Shown: piece after piece, positions 28,262-36,828 of the stretch | Layout of the letters: every line of letters begins with the position of its first letter | Position numbering within the stretch: the stretch's first letter is position 1 | Source: Nitrospinota bacterium | GTDB lineage: Bacteria; JADFOP01 | Direction: 5' to 3' | Assembly (NCBI GenBank): GCA_022562795.1 | Contig: JADFOP010000005.1 | Span: 1-64,000 of the forward strand | Length of the DNA: 64,000 nucleotides | Position numbers and translations under genes: made by a program | The notes under the pieces: model-generated | What the model saw: only the letters and a program-made list of their open reading frames with translations | Databases searched by the model: none | What the model was told of the DNA's origin: nothing

Positions 28262-28480
28262 GATAAATAAGGCGGGGTCAACGAGCCCCGCGGATTGGAC
28301 TGAAACCAGGCTCCGCCACCTTAAAGGCACTAATTCCACGGGGGCTTCCCAGTTCCTTCTTTGCCACCGCCGACGGCAACGCTCCCCGCCCAGGCCGGCC
28401 ATGCCCGTATGGCGTGGGGGTTACCCGGTGGGGCGGCCAGGCAGACACGGGGGCCACGCCGGGGAGAGCTCAGCCCTCTT
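28262..28480 (-). ncRNA. candidate structured RNA between atpE and tsaB (6S-like?)
   Basis: A very GC-rich non-coding stretch that folds well on the minus strand. GGGCTGA followed by GCTC (about 28468-28478) can pair with GAGC and TCAGTCC (about 28297-28312), closing a rod of about 185 bases. Inside it CTCCCCG (about 28462-28468) can pair with CGGGGAG (about 28382-28388). A terminator-like hairpin follows. Size and rod shape recall 6S RNA, but I cannot confirm the family and see no clear promoter. It could also be a long structured 3' region of the atp transcript. Confidence 0.35.
28264..28290 (-). terminator. intrinsic terminator upstream of tsaB
   Basis: On the minus strand GCGGGG, an eight-base loop and CCCCGC are followed by CTTATTT. 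It would end transcripts coming from atpE or from the structured RNA before tsaB. Confidence 0.6.
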
Positions 28481-28502
28481 CCCGGCCCGGTAAATTCGCA
28501 GC

Positions 28503-28535
28503 TTAGGTGCGACGGGACTGCGCCCTAGCACCTAA
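28503..28535 (-). terminator. hairpin at the atpE stop codon
   Basis: TTAGGTGC (28503-28510) and GCACCTAA (28528-28535) are perfect complements overlapping the atpE stop. The loop can form an inner GGGC...GTCC stem. It has no U-tract, so it may protect the mRNA end rather than terminate. Confidence 0.45.
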
Positions 28536-28897
28536 ATCCCAAAGGGATTCACGAAAAGGATAATGAGCACCACCACGAGCGTGTAAATGACCAGCGACTC
28601 AATGAGGGCGAAGCCGATAATCATAGCCACCTGAATCCTGCCCGTGGCTCCCGGGTTGCGCGCGATACCCTCCAGGGCGCTGCCCAAACCGCGCCCCATG
28701 CCTAACGAGCCCCCGAAGGCTGCAAGGCCAATCCCGATGGCGCAACTGAAAGCAGCTACCTTGAAATAGTCAATCTTCGCTGTGGCGGAAGCCGCCACGG
28801 CCTGCTCGGCCGCCGGCTCGGCCGCTAACACCAAGGGCGCAGCAAAGGCTGCCAGCAAGGCCACAGCGAATAGTGCAAGAACCACTTTCGTCCGCAT
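28532..28897 (-). CDS. atpE: F0F1 ATP synthase subunit c
   Basis: A 121-residue proteolipid that forms the rotor ring of the F0 sector. The ATG at 28897 follows AGGAGGAG and gives an N-terminal hydrophobic leader (VVLALFAVALLAAFAAPLVLAA) before the usual two-helix hairpin. The longer upstream frame is not plausible. Helix 1 holds GIGLAAFGGSLGMGRGLGSA, and the polar loop ARNP follows. Helix 2 has the ion-binding Glu in GFALIESLVIYTLV. An extended or signal-like N-terminus is seen in several deltaproteobacterial-type c subunits. It is preceded by atpB. The F1 genes are elsewhere. Confidence 0.95.
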   Translation of the reverse strand: MRTKVVLALFAVALLAAFAAPLVLAAEPAAEQAVAASATAKIDYFKVAAFSCAIGIGLAAFGGSLGMGRGLGSALEGIARNPGATGRIQVAMIIGFALIESLVIYTLVVVLIILFVNPFGI

Positions 28898-29009
28898 AGA
28901 CACTCTCCTCCTTTCATAGAACGGTTTCCACATGGAGTTTGGTCTCCCTCGGCAGCCAGGAGCGGCAAATCCCCCACTCTGGCCTGTCCGTGTTGGACCA
29001 GCTAGCCCG

Positions 29010-29690
29010 TCAGTGCTCCTCCTCCAATGCAAGGGCGATGTAAATAACCGAGAGGAGCACGAAGACAAAAGCCTGGATGAAGCTTATAAAAATCCCTAGA
29101 AACAACATGGGCAAGGGCGCCCAGAAGATGAAGATGCTCAATCCTCCTAGGATTCCCAAGACGATAACTACGATATCGTGACCCATGATGTTGCCGAAGA
29201 GCCGAATTGAGAGGCTCATAATCCGGGCAAAGTGCCCTATGAGCTCGATGGGCATGATTAAAGGCGCCAGCCAGATTATGGGGCCCATGAAATGCTTCAA
29301 GTAGGCTACAAACCCGTGTTTTTTTATCCCAACGTAGTGATAGATGCAAAAGACCGTTATGGCCATAGCCAAGTTCGTGTTCAAGTTGCTCGTCGGGGAG
29401 GTAAAGCCAGGTATCATCCCAATCAGATTGCTCGTGAGAATGAAGATGGCCAGGGTGCCGATTAAGAAAATATACTGCGGGCCTTCGGGCCCAATCACAT
29501 CCTGCATGAAGTCCGATATCCCCTCCAGCACCAGCTCAAAGAAGTTCTGGAGAGTCGAGGGGATGAGAGTTAAGGCTCGGGTAGTGGCAAAGGAGACCGC
29601 AGCCAAGACAATCATGAGCACCCACGTGTAGGTTACATGGGGATAGGCCTCCAGGCCAGGAATTTGAATATAAAGAATTGGATGCTCCAT
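29010..29690 (-). CDS. atpB: F0F1 ATP synthase subunit a
   Basis: A 226-residue proton-channel subunit with about six transmembrane helices. I chose the ATG at 29690, five bases after the atpI stop, giving MEHPILYIQIPGLEAYPHV. The essential Arg lies in HFARIMSLSIRLFGNIMGHD (about 164-183), and the last helix has the FVLLSVIYIALALEEEH ending. It sits between atpI and atpE in a compact F0 operon. Confidence 0.95.
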   Translation of the reverse strand: MEHPILYIQIPGLEAYPHVTYTWVLMIVLAAVSFATTRALTLIPSTLQNFFELVLEGISDFMQDVIGPEGPQYIFLIGTLAIFILTSNLIGMIPGFTSPTSNLNTNLAMAITVFCIYHYVGIKKHGFVAYLKHFMGPIIWLAPLIMPIELIGHFARIMSLSIRLFGNIMGHDIVVIVLGILGGLSIFIFWAPLPMLFLGIFISFIQAFVFVLLSVIYIALALEEEH

Positions 29691-29694
29691 GCAG

Positions 29695-30093
29695 CTATCC
29701 CGCCAAGTCAACCGGCCTTGATGACCGGAGGCTATGGAGAAGGCCCGCGACGACCACAGCCAGGGTCACGACGCTTAAACCCACAAGCAAGCCGACGAGA
29801 TCGACCCGAGGGCTTTTAATCAGCAACCAAAGGACCACAGCGAGAGCAAGGTAGCGGACGGCAACACTCAAATGGGTGAGCGTTTTCATCAATCGCCTAT
29901 CAGCCGTTAAAACCACTCGAAACGTGAAAAACTGTAGCCACCTGAAGTTAAGGGTCGCCAACAACCCACCCACTGCAACGCTTGCACCAGCGGCTACTCC
30001 CCCAACAACCCAACCGGCAAGCGAGAAACAAGCGGTGAGCCCCAGAGCCCACTTCTCAATCCATCCTACAAGTAGCAGGGGTTCCTTACCCAT
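29695..30093 (-). CDS. atpI: ATP synthase subunit I-like protein (AtpI family)
   Basis: A 132-residue membrane protein with four predicted helices, located directly ahead of atpB as AtpI proteins are. Features are an N-terminal cytoplasmic stretch, a GG-rich helix pair (GWVVGGVAAGASVAVGGLL), then NFRWLQFFTFRVVL and two further helices. AtpI helps c-ring assembly or Mg2+ supply in other species. The sequence is weakly conserved, so the call rests on topology and context. Its start overlaps the end of atpZ. Confidence 0.75.
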   Translation of the reverse strand: MGKEPLLLVGWIEKWALGLTACFSLAGWVVGGVAAGASVAVGGLLATLNFRWLQFFTFRVVLTADRRLMKTLTHLSVAVRYLALAVVLWLLIKSPRVDLVGLLVGLSVVTLAVVVAGLLHSLRSSRPVDLAG

Positions 30094-30350
30094 TATTCAC
30101 CTTTGTTGATGTACTTTCTGGTTATACGAAATAAGTTGAGAAAACCCGCCACTATGCCGAAAATGGTAAAGACGATGACCCCCCACGGGGCGGTTCCAAA
30201 CCAGCCATCCACCAGGTAATGTCCCACAAAAACCCCAAGGACGATGGACAGGGCGATGCTGAGCCCCAGGGTGAGGAGTTCGCCTAACTTGGTTATGTCC
30301 CGGAACTTGCCTCGTAGCCCCTCTCGCTCCCCCTCATGCTCTTTAGTCAC
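30093..30350 (-). CDS. atpZ: AtpZ/AtpQ-like F0-associated membrane protein
   Basis: An 85-residue protein with two helices (LTLGLSIALSIVLGVFVGHY and WGVIVFTIFGIVAGFLNLF) joined by the short loop LVDGWFGTAP, and a basic C-terminus RITRKYINKG. This is the AtpZ pattern, and it leads the atpZ-atpI-atpB-atpE run. AtpZ with AtpI can form a Ca2+/Mg2+ transporter in other bacteria. The start codon is GTG. Confidence 0.8.
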   Translation of the reverse strand: MTKEHEGEREGLRGKFRDITKLGELLTLGLSIALSIVLGVFVGHYLVDGWFGTAPWGVIVFTIFGIVAGFLNLFRITRKYINKGE

Positions 30351-30523
30351 GCTCTATCCCAACATCTAAACGGGGCAAAACATCTGGGAATTGGAAAACC
30401 GAGGGATTGAGGGACGTCTACTCGAGGCCCTGTTCCATACTTTCACAAACCAGACTCCTCTCTAGCATACCATAAAAATCACTGTCAAGTCTTTTTGCTC
30501 CGCTTCGCATAACAGGGGCTATC

Positions 30524-30856
30524 CTAGGGGTTATCAGCCGTGGTACAGCTCTCCTCCACCCACTCGAGATAAGGGCGGAAGCCGCTCTCTATCGGTATGG
30601 CGAGGACTTCAGGAACCTCGTAGCTGTGGAGCTCTTCGACACATGCCATCAGGGCGGCAATCTGCGCCACGTGGGTCTTGGCAATGAGCAGGAGCTCCTG
30701 CTCGTCGCATACCTTCCCTTCCCACCGATAGATAGAGCGCACCGGCTGGATGATGTTGACACAGGCGGCCAAGCGTTGCTCCACCAAGGCCTTGGCGATT
30801 CGGACCGCCTCCTCCTCGGCCCCCGCGGTGATGAACACGATGCGATACGGCGTCAT
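30524..30856 (-). CDS. cutA: divalent-cation tolerance protein CutA
   Basis: A 110-residue CutA1-type trimeric protein with a ferredoxin-like fold. The signature run is intact: LAACVNIIQPVRSIYRWEGK (about 32-51), ELLLIAKTH, ELHSYEVPEVLAIPI and YLEWVEESC. It is linked to copper or divalent-metal tolerance, but its exact role is unsettled. It stands alone between the F0 operon and the EEP gene. Confidence 0.93.
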   Translation of the reverse strand: MTPYRIVFITAGAEEEAVRIAKALVEQRLAACVNIIQPVRSIYRWEGKVCDEQELLLIAKTHVAQIAALMACVEELHSYEVPEVLAIPIESGFRPYLEWVEESCTTADNP

Positions 30857-31066
30857 ACATCCTCCCTACGACTAAATGCACTAAACACAATGGAGCAAAC
30901 TATACCTGTCGCCACCCGGGCGGGCAGGCTCATCATCAAAAGTTCGCCCGCTTGATGCTCTCCCAGAATGTATTAGGCACCCACAAGGTAAAGAGTCTAT
31001 GGTAATGTAACTTGCTCAATCGTTTGCACAGGTTTCTGAAAGTCGCGCGGCCCAAGGGCACACCGA

Positions 31067-31984
31067 CTAGCCTTGGCTGATGATCTGATCCAGCTCCTGC
31101 GTCAGCTTGTTGATCGCAAACTCCGCCCAAAGCGGGCGGTGATCGCTGATCTCCTTTTTAGCGCCTCTCGACCCATTCTCTTTGAACAAAACCTCACCGA
31201 AGGGAACGGTGTTAAATTTCCCGGTGAAGGTGAACGAATCTCGAGGCACCCACGCTATCTTGTCGTACGTTTTTGTTCCATCGAAGTTTGTACCCAGTGA
31301 ATCCATACCCTTGGGCATCTCAAAGCCTTTCGCAACCAAGGCGTCGAAGTACTCTGATTTGGGATCAGGAATGTTGAAGTCCCCCACGATAAAAAAATCC
31401 CTGTCGAATACCTTTTCTCTCTCTTTTGTCGACCGCCCATGGATGAATTCAACCAACGCCTCGATTTCGACCTTCCGGAATTTTTTACCTTTGCCCTTAC
31501 CAAAGTAAATGTGGTTACTTACGATCACGAAATCGAAACGACCAGACTTGAACGAAACGCAATAGGGCATGCGATGAAGTTGAAAAGCGGTATGATCTTC
31601 TTTCGATACGACGAATCCAACTTCGCACGCCAGTCCGGTTGGTATCACTGTCCGCTTGTCGTAGAGAAAGGCAAACCGCTCATTGTTTCCCGTCGGGTCG
31701 GTCACTAGGGTTTTGTAGTTCCCTGGGAGCTTCTGCAGCAACCGGCTCAAACCAAGCAGGTTGGTCTTGACCTCTTGAAGGGCGATAATATCGAAGCGTT
31801 CGCAAATGTCAGCGATATACTGAATGGCCCGGGCGCTGTGGCGGCTTCCGAAATGCTGAATATTCCACGTAGCGATCATGATGTTCTCGTCCACGCGGCG
31901 GCTGGGGATTGCGTACGTCCCTGTGTCCATAAGATTCATCAAGGTTTGACGCTCGCTGGCAATATGCACATTTTGATTGGCCAT
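31067..31984 (-). CDS. endonuclease/exonuclease/phosphatase (EEP) family protein
   Basis: A 305-residue EEP-fold enzyme of the DNase I / sphingomyelinase type. The metal and catalytic motifs are visible: IATWNIQHFG with Asn (about 38-47), DIIALQEVKT with the Glu metal ligand (about 69-78), HIYFGKGKG, FFIVGDFNIPDPKSEYFD with the Asp/Asn pair (about 205-222), and KEISDHRPLWAEF with the last Asp-His (about 278-290). There is no signal peptide. It has a strong ribosome site (GAGGAGGGACAAC). The gene is a little less GC-rich than its neighbours and has no partner, so recent acquisition is possible. The substrate (DNA, phosphodiester or phospholipid) is unknown. Confidence 0.85.
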   Translation of the reverse strand: MANQNVHIASERQTLMNLMDTGTYAIPSRRVDENIMIATWNIQHFGSRHSARAIQYIADICERFDIIALQEVKTNLLGLSRLLQKLPGNYKTLVTDPTGNNERFAFLYDKRTVIPTGLACEVGFVVSKEDHTAFQLHRMPYCVSFKSGRFDFVIVSNHIYFGKGKGKKFRKVEIEALVEFIHGRSTKEREKVFDRDFFIVGDFNIPDPKSEYFDALVAKGFEMPKGMDSLGTNFDGTKTYDKIAWVPRDSFTFTGKFNTVPFGEVLFKENGSRGAKKEISDHRPLWAEFAINKLTQELDQIISQG

Positions 31985-32200
31985 GAGTTGTCCCTCCTCA
32001 AGTCGGGGAGCCCATTAAAGCTTGACTAGGAAATGGTTTTCACCATCCTAACCGACGGTGTCGCGGGGGTCGCTCGAAGGCCTCAATGGCGTGCACTATG
32101 AAGGGTTTCGCGACACACCACGCCTTCCTCTATGGACGACCAAGGCAGACACCTGCCCTAGAACACGAGGAACGGCTCTAGCGGCGCACCCAATGAGGAC
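31985..32200. other. non-coding gap
   Basis: 216 bases between the EEP gene and the CoA-transferase-like operon. I see neither a strong promoter nor a conserved structure. Confidence 0.3.
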
Positions 32201-32920
32201 TCAGGCGAATTCCAGGTAGCGGATGCCATCGGGGTCGATCGCCTTTAGGGCTTGGCGCTCCTCAGCGGACGGTGGGGCTGTTGTTGCCATGGGCTCAGGC
32301 CTCGCTAACTCGAAACCGGTGGCTTCCTGGAGAGCCTCAAAGGTGACACCGGGGTGGAGGCTTTTCGGCCGCAGATCTCCTTCGTGGCGCTTGAGGACGG
32401 CCATCGGCGTGATCACCCACTCTACATTGCCACAGGCGGTAACAAAATCCAGGCTCTCGACAAATGACTGGGTGTCGTGACGGGTTCGCCAAAGGATGGT
32501 CCTGCCTGCAGTCGGCGCCAACAGAGCGCTGCCCGCTCCCCCTGGGAGCCGAACCTTGGGATTATCAAAGGGCCCGATGACGCTCAGGTTGAAGTTTCCA
32601 TGCCGGTCGATCTGGGCGCCTGAAAGAAATACGGTATCGAGTCTCCTACGGGCTGAAAGGTCAAAGAGGTCCGTTAGGGTGACGAGACAGGCAGCCCCCT
32701 CTAAGAGGGCCGGGTCTACGGTGGATTTGGGAAGCCGGGTCGGCCTGGGGTTCACGGCGCCGCCGATATTTAGATAGACGATGTCAGAGGCGTGAGTGGC
32801 CCTAGCCAGGAGGATCGCCACCAAGGGCAGGTTCGAAGCGACCCCGTGGAAAACCGTCTCTCCGTTAGAGAGAAGGCGAGCCATGGCACAGGTCATGACA
32901 TCGGCCGGGTGGTCGCTCAC
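32201..32920 (-). CDS. CoA-transferase-like subunit B (GctB/IpdB family)
   Basis: A 239-residue class I CoA-transferase fold, beta-type subunit. The run VFHGVASNLPLVAILLARAT is the family opening, and DRHGNFNLSVIG followed by KVRLPGGAGSALLAP is the core. In glutaconate CoA-transferase B the catalytic Glu lies in a short stretch after the second strand. Here that stretch reads LNIGGAVN, without a Glu. The related IpdAB enzymes also lack it and act as ring-opening acyl-CoA hydrolases. A hydrolase or lyase role is therefore as likely as CoA transfer. The GTG start overlaps the stop of subunit A by four bases. Confidence 0.82.
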   Translation of the reverse strand: MSDHPADVMTCAMARLLSNGETVFHGVASNLPLVAILLARATHASDIVYLNIGGAVNPRPTRLPKSTVDPALLEGAACLVTLTDLFDLSARRRLDTVFLSGAQIDRHGNFNLSVIGPFDNPKVRLPGGAGSALLAPTAGRTILWRTRHDTQSFVESLDFVTACGNVEWVITPMAVLKRHEGDLRPKSLHPGVTFEALQEATGFELARPEPMATTAPPSAEERQALKAIDPDGIRYLEFA

Positions 32921-33750
32921 GATGGTCCCCCTTCGGCCAGCGCAGGCGGCTTCATAACGTGCTCCTCAAGGAAATCCCGGTACGTTGCCTCGCTCTTGGA
33001 TGCCTTCACGTAAGCCGTTAAGTACGCCTCATCGACCGGATAGAGGCTCCCTAACGAGCATGGCCACGCTCCCCTGGGCGCGTGGACTACGGCGTCCACC
33101 AGGTAGCCCGGGATAGAAGCATGGGCTCCCTCGGCTATTAGGGTCTCCGACGGCGCCACTTCCTCGGCCGTCACAATCACTCGGTCGGCGGCGTTCGCCA
33201 TGAGCAGGTCCTCAAAAAGAGAACCCCTGATTAAGGCGTTTCCTTCTCGATCGGCCAGTTCAGTGTGGATAATCGCCCAGTCAGGGGCAAGACGAGGGAT
33301 AGCGACCAGCTCTTCGCCCGAATACGGGTCGTAGACGGTCTTCCACCCACGGGCCGGTACGACATCGGAGCCGAACATGCCCGCCACGGGCAAAAAGGGC
33401 ACTCCCTGAATGGATGCCCGAAGGCCCGTTATCACCGTATAGCAGGCATGCTCTTCCACCACCAGGCGGCCTTCCTCTGCGGCCCGCCTGTAGTTGGGGG
33501 CCAAACCATATAGCGCTTCGAATCCCACATATCCAACGGCGGCGCGGTTAATGGAGCCCGCACCGGCCAGAATATCGATGTCGTAGGCCCCAGCAGTTTT
33601 CACCGCCCGCAGTTCCTGCTTGCCCTGGCGCACGAGCTCGTGGACCGCCGCTGAGGGGCCGCGATGGAATGTATTGCCGCCCAAGGCGACTGTGGCCCCA
33701 TCGGGGATTTGCGCCACGGCCTCCTCCAGACTCATCACTTTATCCTTCAT
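32917..33750 (-). CDS. CoA-transferase-like subunit A (GctA/IpdA family)
   Basis: A 277-residue alpha-type subunit. The family pattern shows in DGATVALGGNTFHRGPSAAV (about 17-36), DILAGAGSINRAAVGYVGFE (about 59-78), and the late ADRVIVTAEEV and IPGYLVDAVVHAPRGAWP blocks. It pairs with the next gene to make an A2B2-type enzyme acting on an acyl-CoA of unknown identity. It starts 7 bases after MeaB, inside an operon that also codes for a B12-binding protein. Confidence 0.85.
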   Translation of the reverse strand: MKDKVMSLEEAVAQIPDGATVALGGNTFHRGPSAAVHELVRQGKQELRAVKTAGAYDIDILAGAGSINRAAVGYVGFEALYGLAPNYRRAAEEGRLVVEEHACYTVITGLRASIQGVPFLPVAGMFGSDVVPARGWKTVYDPYSGEELVAIPRLAPDWAIIHTELADREGNALIRGSLFEDLLMANAADRVIVTAEEVAPSETLIAEGAHASIPGYLVDAVVHAPRGAWPCSLGSLYPVDEAYLTAYVKASKSEATYRDFLEEHVMKPPALAEGGPS

Positions 33751-33757
33751 TTTTCCC

Positions 33758-34738
33758 TCACGCCTTCAGCCGAGCCAGAATCTCATCGGCGGCTGTATAG
33801 GGGTCTATCTTTCGACTGGCGATAGACGCCACCAGCTGATCCAAGGCGCCGTCGGAGAGTATCTCATCCAGGACGTATCGGGACAGAGTCTCTTCGAGAA
33901 CCGCCAAGAAGTCCGTGCGGCACTTGGCCAGATGAAACCTCTCCAGCTCACCCGTGGCGACGAAGTGTTCGTAATGTTGATCGAGGGTCTCCAACAGCTC
34001 ATCGATCCCCTCGCCAGTAGTGGCCACGGTGCGGATAACAGGCGGCCTCCATTCTTCCTCGGCAAACTCCTTGAGGGCAAGGACGGATTGAACCTGTTTG
34101 AGCGCCATATCGGCTCCTTCACGGTCGGCCTTGTTGATGACGAAGCAATCGCCTATTTCCATCACACCTGCTTTCATCGCCTGGACATCATCGCCCGCCC
34201 CGGGGATGAGCATCACTATCGTCGTGTGGGCGTACTTAGCAACCTCCACCTCGTCCTGGCCTACACCGACCGTCTCAACTATAACGATCTCCTTTCCCAT
34301 GGCCTCCATTACGGTTATGCTGTCCGATGTGGCCCTGGCAAGGCCCCCGAGACGTCCCCTTGTAGCCATCGACCTGATGAACACCCCTGTGTCGGTTCCG
34401 TGACGTTGCATCCTGATCCTGTCGCCTAGGATTGCGCCCCCGGTGAAAGGGCTCGTCGGGTCGACGGCGATAACACCGACCGACTGGCCCCTTGCGCGAA
34501 GAAGCTCCACAAGCTGGTCAACCAGGGTGGACTTGCCAACACCGGGAGCACCGGTGACCCCAACGATTTGGATCTTTCCTGTATGAGGGAACAAGCGACG
34601 GATGGGGTGGCGGATTTTAAGGGGCTCATTCTCGGCCATGCTTATCAAGCGCGCGGCCGCCCGAACATCACCCTCGAGAACCCGATCGGCCAGGGCGTCG
34701 GAATTATGAGGTTGATTTGGAGCCAATGGTCTCTTCAA
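33758..34738 (-). CDS. meaB: MeaB/ArgK-type GTPase, methylmalonyl-CoA mutase chaperone
   Basis: A 326-residue G3E-family GTPase that protects and reloads adenosylcobalamin in acyl-CoA mutases. The P-loop is [17 protein letters not shown] (about 60-76), switch segments follow ([20 protein letters not shown], then [13 protein letters not shown]), and the NKADREGAD base motif is near 200. The start is uncertain: TTG at 34738, which overlaps the previous gene by 35 bases, or TTG at 34726. Both keep the conserved [17 protein letters not shown] opening. The neighbouring B12-binding protein strengthens the call. Confidence 0.93.
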   Translation of the reverse strand: MKRPLAPNQPHNSDALADRVLEGDVRAAARLISMAENEPLKIRHPIRRLFPHTGKIQIVGVTGAPGVGKSTLVDQLVELLRARGQSVGVIAVDPTSPFTGGAILGDRIRMQRHGTDTGVFIRSMATRGRLGGLARATSDSITVMEAMGKEIVIVETVGVGQDEVEVAKYAHTTIVMLIPGAGDDVQAMKAGVMEIGDCFVINKADREGADMALKQVQSVLALKEFAEEEWRPPVIRTVATTGEGIDELLETLDQHYEHFVATGELERFHLAKCRTDFLAVLEETLSRYVLDEILSDGALDQLVASIASRKIDPYTAADEILARLKA

Positions 34739-35111
34739 GGAACTCGATGACCTCCCGGGTCGTTGTGCCAGGAGTGAAGATTGCCTTCACCCCGGCGTCC
34801 AGCAATCCCTGGATGTCCTCCTGAGGTATAATCCCTCCTCCGAAGACGATAACATCCTCCATGGACCGCTCCTTGAGAATCTCGCAGACGCGGCGGAATA
34901 GGTGGCCGTGAGCGCCGGAAAGAACGCTCAAACCTACAGCGTCAATGTCTTCTTGCTCGGCAGCTGCGACGATTTGCTCGGGGGTCTGATGGAGACCGGT
35001 GTAGATAACCTCCATGCCCGCCTCCTTGAGGGCTCGGGCGATAACCTTCGCCCCACGGTCATGACCGTCGAGACCGGGTTTCGCAATAAGGACTCGAATC
35101 CTACGCTTCAT
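34704..35111 (-). CDS. cobalamin-binding domain protein, small subunit/C-domain of acyl-CoA mutase
   Basis: A 135-residue stand-alone B12-binding domain. The cobalamin motif D-x-H-x2-G is in [18 protein letters not shown] (about 10-27), and the S-x-L and GG parts appear as [10 protein letters not shown] and [14 protein letters not shown]. It matches the C-terminal domain of methylmalonyl-CoA mutase and the small subunits of split mutases (2-hydroxyisobutyryl-CoA mutase type). I use the ATG at 35111, which overlaps the P1 peptidase stop by 11 bases. The catalytic large subunit is not in the window. Confidence 0.9.
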   Translation of the reverse strand: MKRRIRVLIAKPGLDGHDRGAKVIARALKEAGMEVIYTGLHQTPEQIVAAAEQEDIDAVGLSVLSGAHGHLFRRVCEILKERSMEDVIVFGGGIIPQEDIQGLLDAGVKAIFTPGTTTREVIEFLEETIGSKSTS

Positions 35112-36111
35112 TCGCAACCGTCGCCTCCCACTCAAGCTGGTCGAGGGGCTCTAAATCACAGGCCGCGGGGAGGTCCTCAACCCTCTTGGCATAGATTACG
35201 GCTCTCCCAATGGCTCTGGCCAGGGCATCCTGAGCCAGAAGACCAGCGGTGTTAACATCCGCTGGCTCCCCCCCCATCGAGAAGGCAAAGACCACGTCGC
35301 CGTCGAAGTTGGTGTGGGCTGGTGAGATTACGCGGGCCAGACCGGTCTGGGCCATCCGAGCGACGTGGATGCACTCCTCGCGGCTCATCGCGCCGCCGAC
35401 TACAACCGCCCCGATCGTGGTATTCTCCCCACCAAAGGTGAAGCGCGAAGCGCCCTGCCGCATGCATTTGGCCGTGTCCACCAGGCGGGTTCCGTTTTCA
35501 TCCCGAGCCCCCGCCAGCAGACGCCCCGACACAGGGTCTCGAACATCGCCAAAGGCATTTACGGCGGCGGCGGCACCGACGATGATGCCCCCAGGCTCCC
35601 GGCAGCTCGCAGTCCCAAAACCCCCCTTCATCCCTCTGGAAATGCCAAAGAGCTTGCCCACCGTCGCGCCCACCCCCACCCCGACGTTGCCTTGGGGGCT
35701 AGCCTCCTGGATGGCGGCCTCCGTTGCTGCGTAGCCCATAGCAACATCAGGACGGACATCGGGCTTTCCCAACGAGAGGTCGAAGATGATGGCTGTCGGT
35801 ACGATAGGGACGGTGGTTACTCGAACGGGGAATCCAATCCCCTGGCGCTCAAGGCAAGACATAACGCCCCCGGCGGCGTCCAGTCCATAGGAGCTGCCAC
35901 CGGCCATACATACCGCGTGGACCTGCTGGACCAAGTGGGTCGGCTCCAGAGGCCCTAGGGCTCGCGTTCCGGAGGCTCTACCCCGGATGTCAACGCCACC
36001 GGTGGCCCCAGTGGGAAAGAGAATCACCGTGCAGCCCGTACAGGCTACGGGATCCTCCGCGTGGCCAATGGCCACCCCGGGGACGTCGGCCAGACAATCC
36101 CTAGCGGCCAC
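35101..36111 (-). CDS. P1/DmpA-family aminopeptidase (peptidase S58)
   Basis: A 336-residue N-terminal-nucleophile hydrolase. Family signatures are [49 protein letters not shown] and the maturation site [13 protein letters not shown]. Self-cleavage would occur between Gly166 and Thr167, making Thr the nucleophile in place of the Ser of DmpA. Many P1 proteins have Thr here. Members cut D-amino-acid or beta-aminopeptide bonds. The start is GTG. It heads the operon with the B12-binding protein and MeaB, which is an odd pairing with no obvious metabolic reason. Confidence 0.9.
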   Translation of the reverse strand: MAARDCLADVPGVAIGHAEDPVACTGCTVILFPTGATGGVDIRGRASGTRALGPLEPTHLVQQVHAVCMAGGSSYGLDAAGGVMSCLERQGIGFPVRVTTVPIVPTAIIFDLSLGKPDVRPDVAMGYAATEAAIQEASPQGNVGVGVGATVGKLFGISRGMKGGFGTASCREPGGIIVGAAAAVNAFGDVRDPVSGRLLAGARDENGTRLVDTAKCMRQGASRFTFGGENTTIGAVVVGGAMSREECIHVARMAQTGLARVISPAHTNFDGDVVFAFSMGGEPADVNTAGLLAQDALARAIGRAVIYAKRVEDLPAACDLEPLDQLEWEATVANEA

Positions 36112-36229
36112 CGTCCCATCCTTGTGGGTAAGCCATGCCGCCCGTCCAACTCCTATTAGGACATCGAATAAACCAATTCACTATAACACGCCGTCTTGGA
36201 GACCGTCTAGCACTTTAGCCTCCCGTAGG

Positions 36230-36266
36230 TTTAAAGCAAAACCCCATCACCTAAAGGATGGGGTTT
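36230..36266 (-). terminator. intrinsic terminator after the DUF151 gene
   Basis: Perfect 10-base arms AAACCCCATC (36239-36248) and GATGGGGTTT (36257-36266) with an 8-base loop. On the minus strand the hairpin is followed by TGCTTT. It lies about 35 bases after the DUF151 stop. Confidence 0.75.
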
Positions 36267-36300
36267 GGCAGCTATAGGCAAGAAGGAGGAAGAACTGTGA

Positions 36301-36789
36301 CTACATCTCATACTTCCCGAAGTCTTCCGGCCGGATGTTCTCAAGCCACTCCTTCCACTGCTCATCGTCCTCCTTAAGCTTCATGTCGGTGAGATCGATG
36401 GAGCGCGCTTCATCGAGAACCTTCTTGGCAACGAAAATAGGAGCATCAACCCTAAGGGCCAAGGCGATCGCATCCGAGGGTCTTGAATCAACCGATATCT
36501 CGTTGCCATTTAGGAATAAAAAAATCTCTGCGTAGAAAGTGTTGTCCTTGAGGTCGCTGACGACAATCCGGCTTACATTGGCATCGATCCCCTCGAGGAT
36601 ATTCTTGATTAGATCGTGGGTCATTGGGCGAGGAGTAGGGACGCTTTCCATCTCCAGGCCAATGGCATTGGCCTCGAAAATGCCAACCCAAATGGGCAAG
36701 GCCCTCTCCTCCTCTAAGTCTTTCAGAATGACGATGGGCATGTTCGTCAACGGGTCCATCGTCAACCCCCTGACTTTCATCTCCAACAT
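36301..36789 (-). CDS. bifunctional nuclease (BFN) / DUF151 protein
   Basis: A 162-residue DUF151 protein. The conserved core is [18 protein letters not shown] (about 31-48), [12 protein letters not shown], and [20 protein letters not shown] (about 100-119). Some members show DNase and RNase activity, and others act in stress tolerance. The start at 36789 has a strong AAGGAGGAAGG ribosome site. It follows miaB by 39 bases and ends in a good terminator, so miaB-DUF151 is likely a two-gene transcript. Confidence 0.9.
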   Translation of the reverse strand: MLEMKVRGLTMDPLTNMPIVILKDLEEERALPIWVGIFEANAIGLEMESVPTPRPMTHDLIKNILEGIDANVSRIVVSDLKDNTFYAEIFLFLNGNEISVDSRPSDAIALALRVDAPIFVAKKVLDEARSIDLTDMKLKEDDEQWKEWLENIRPEDFGKYEM

Positions 36790-36828
36790 GAGTCCTTCCT
36801 CCTTTACGAATGAATATAATTGAAACCG

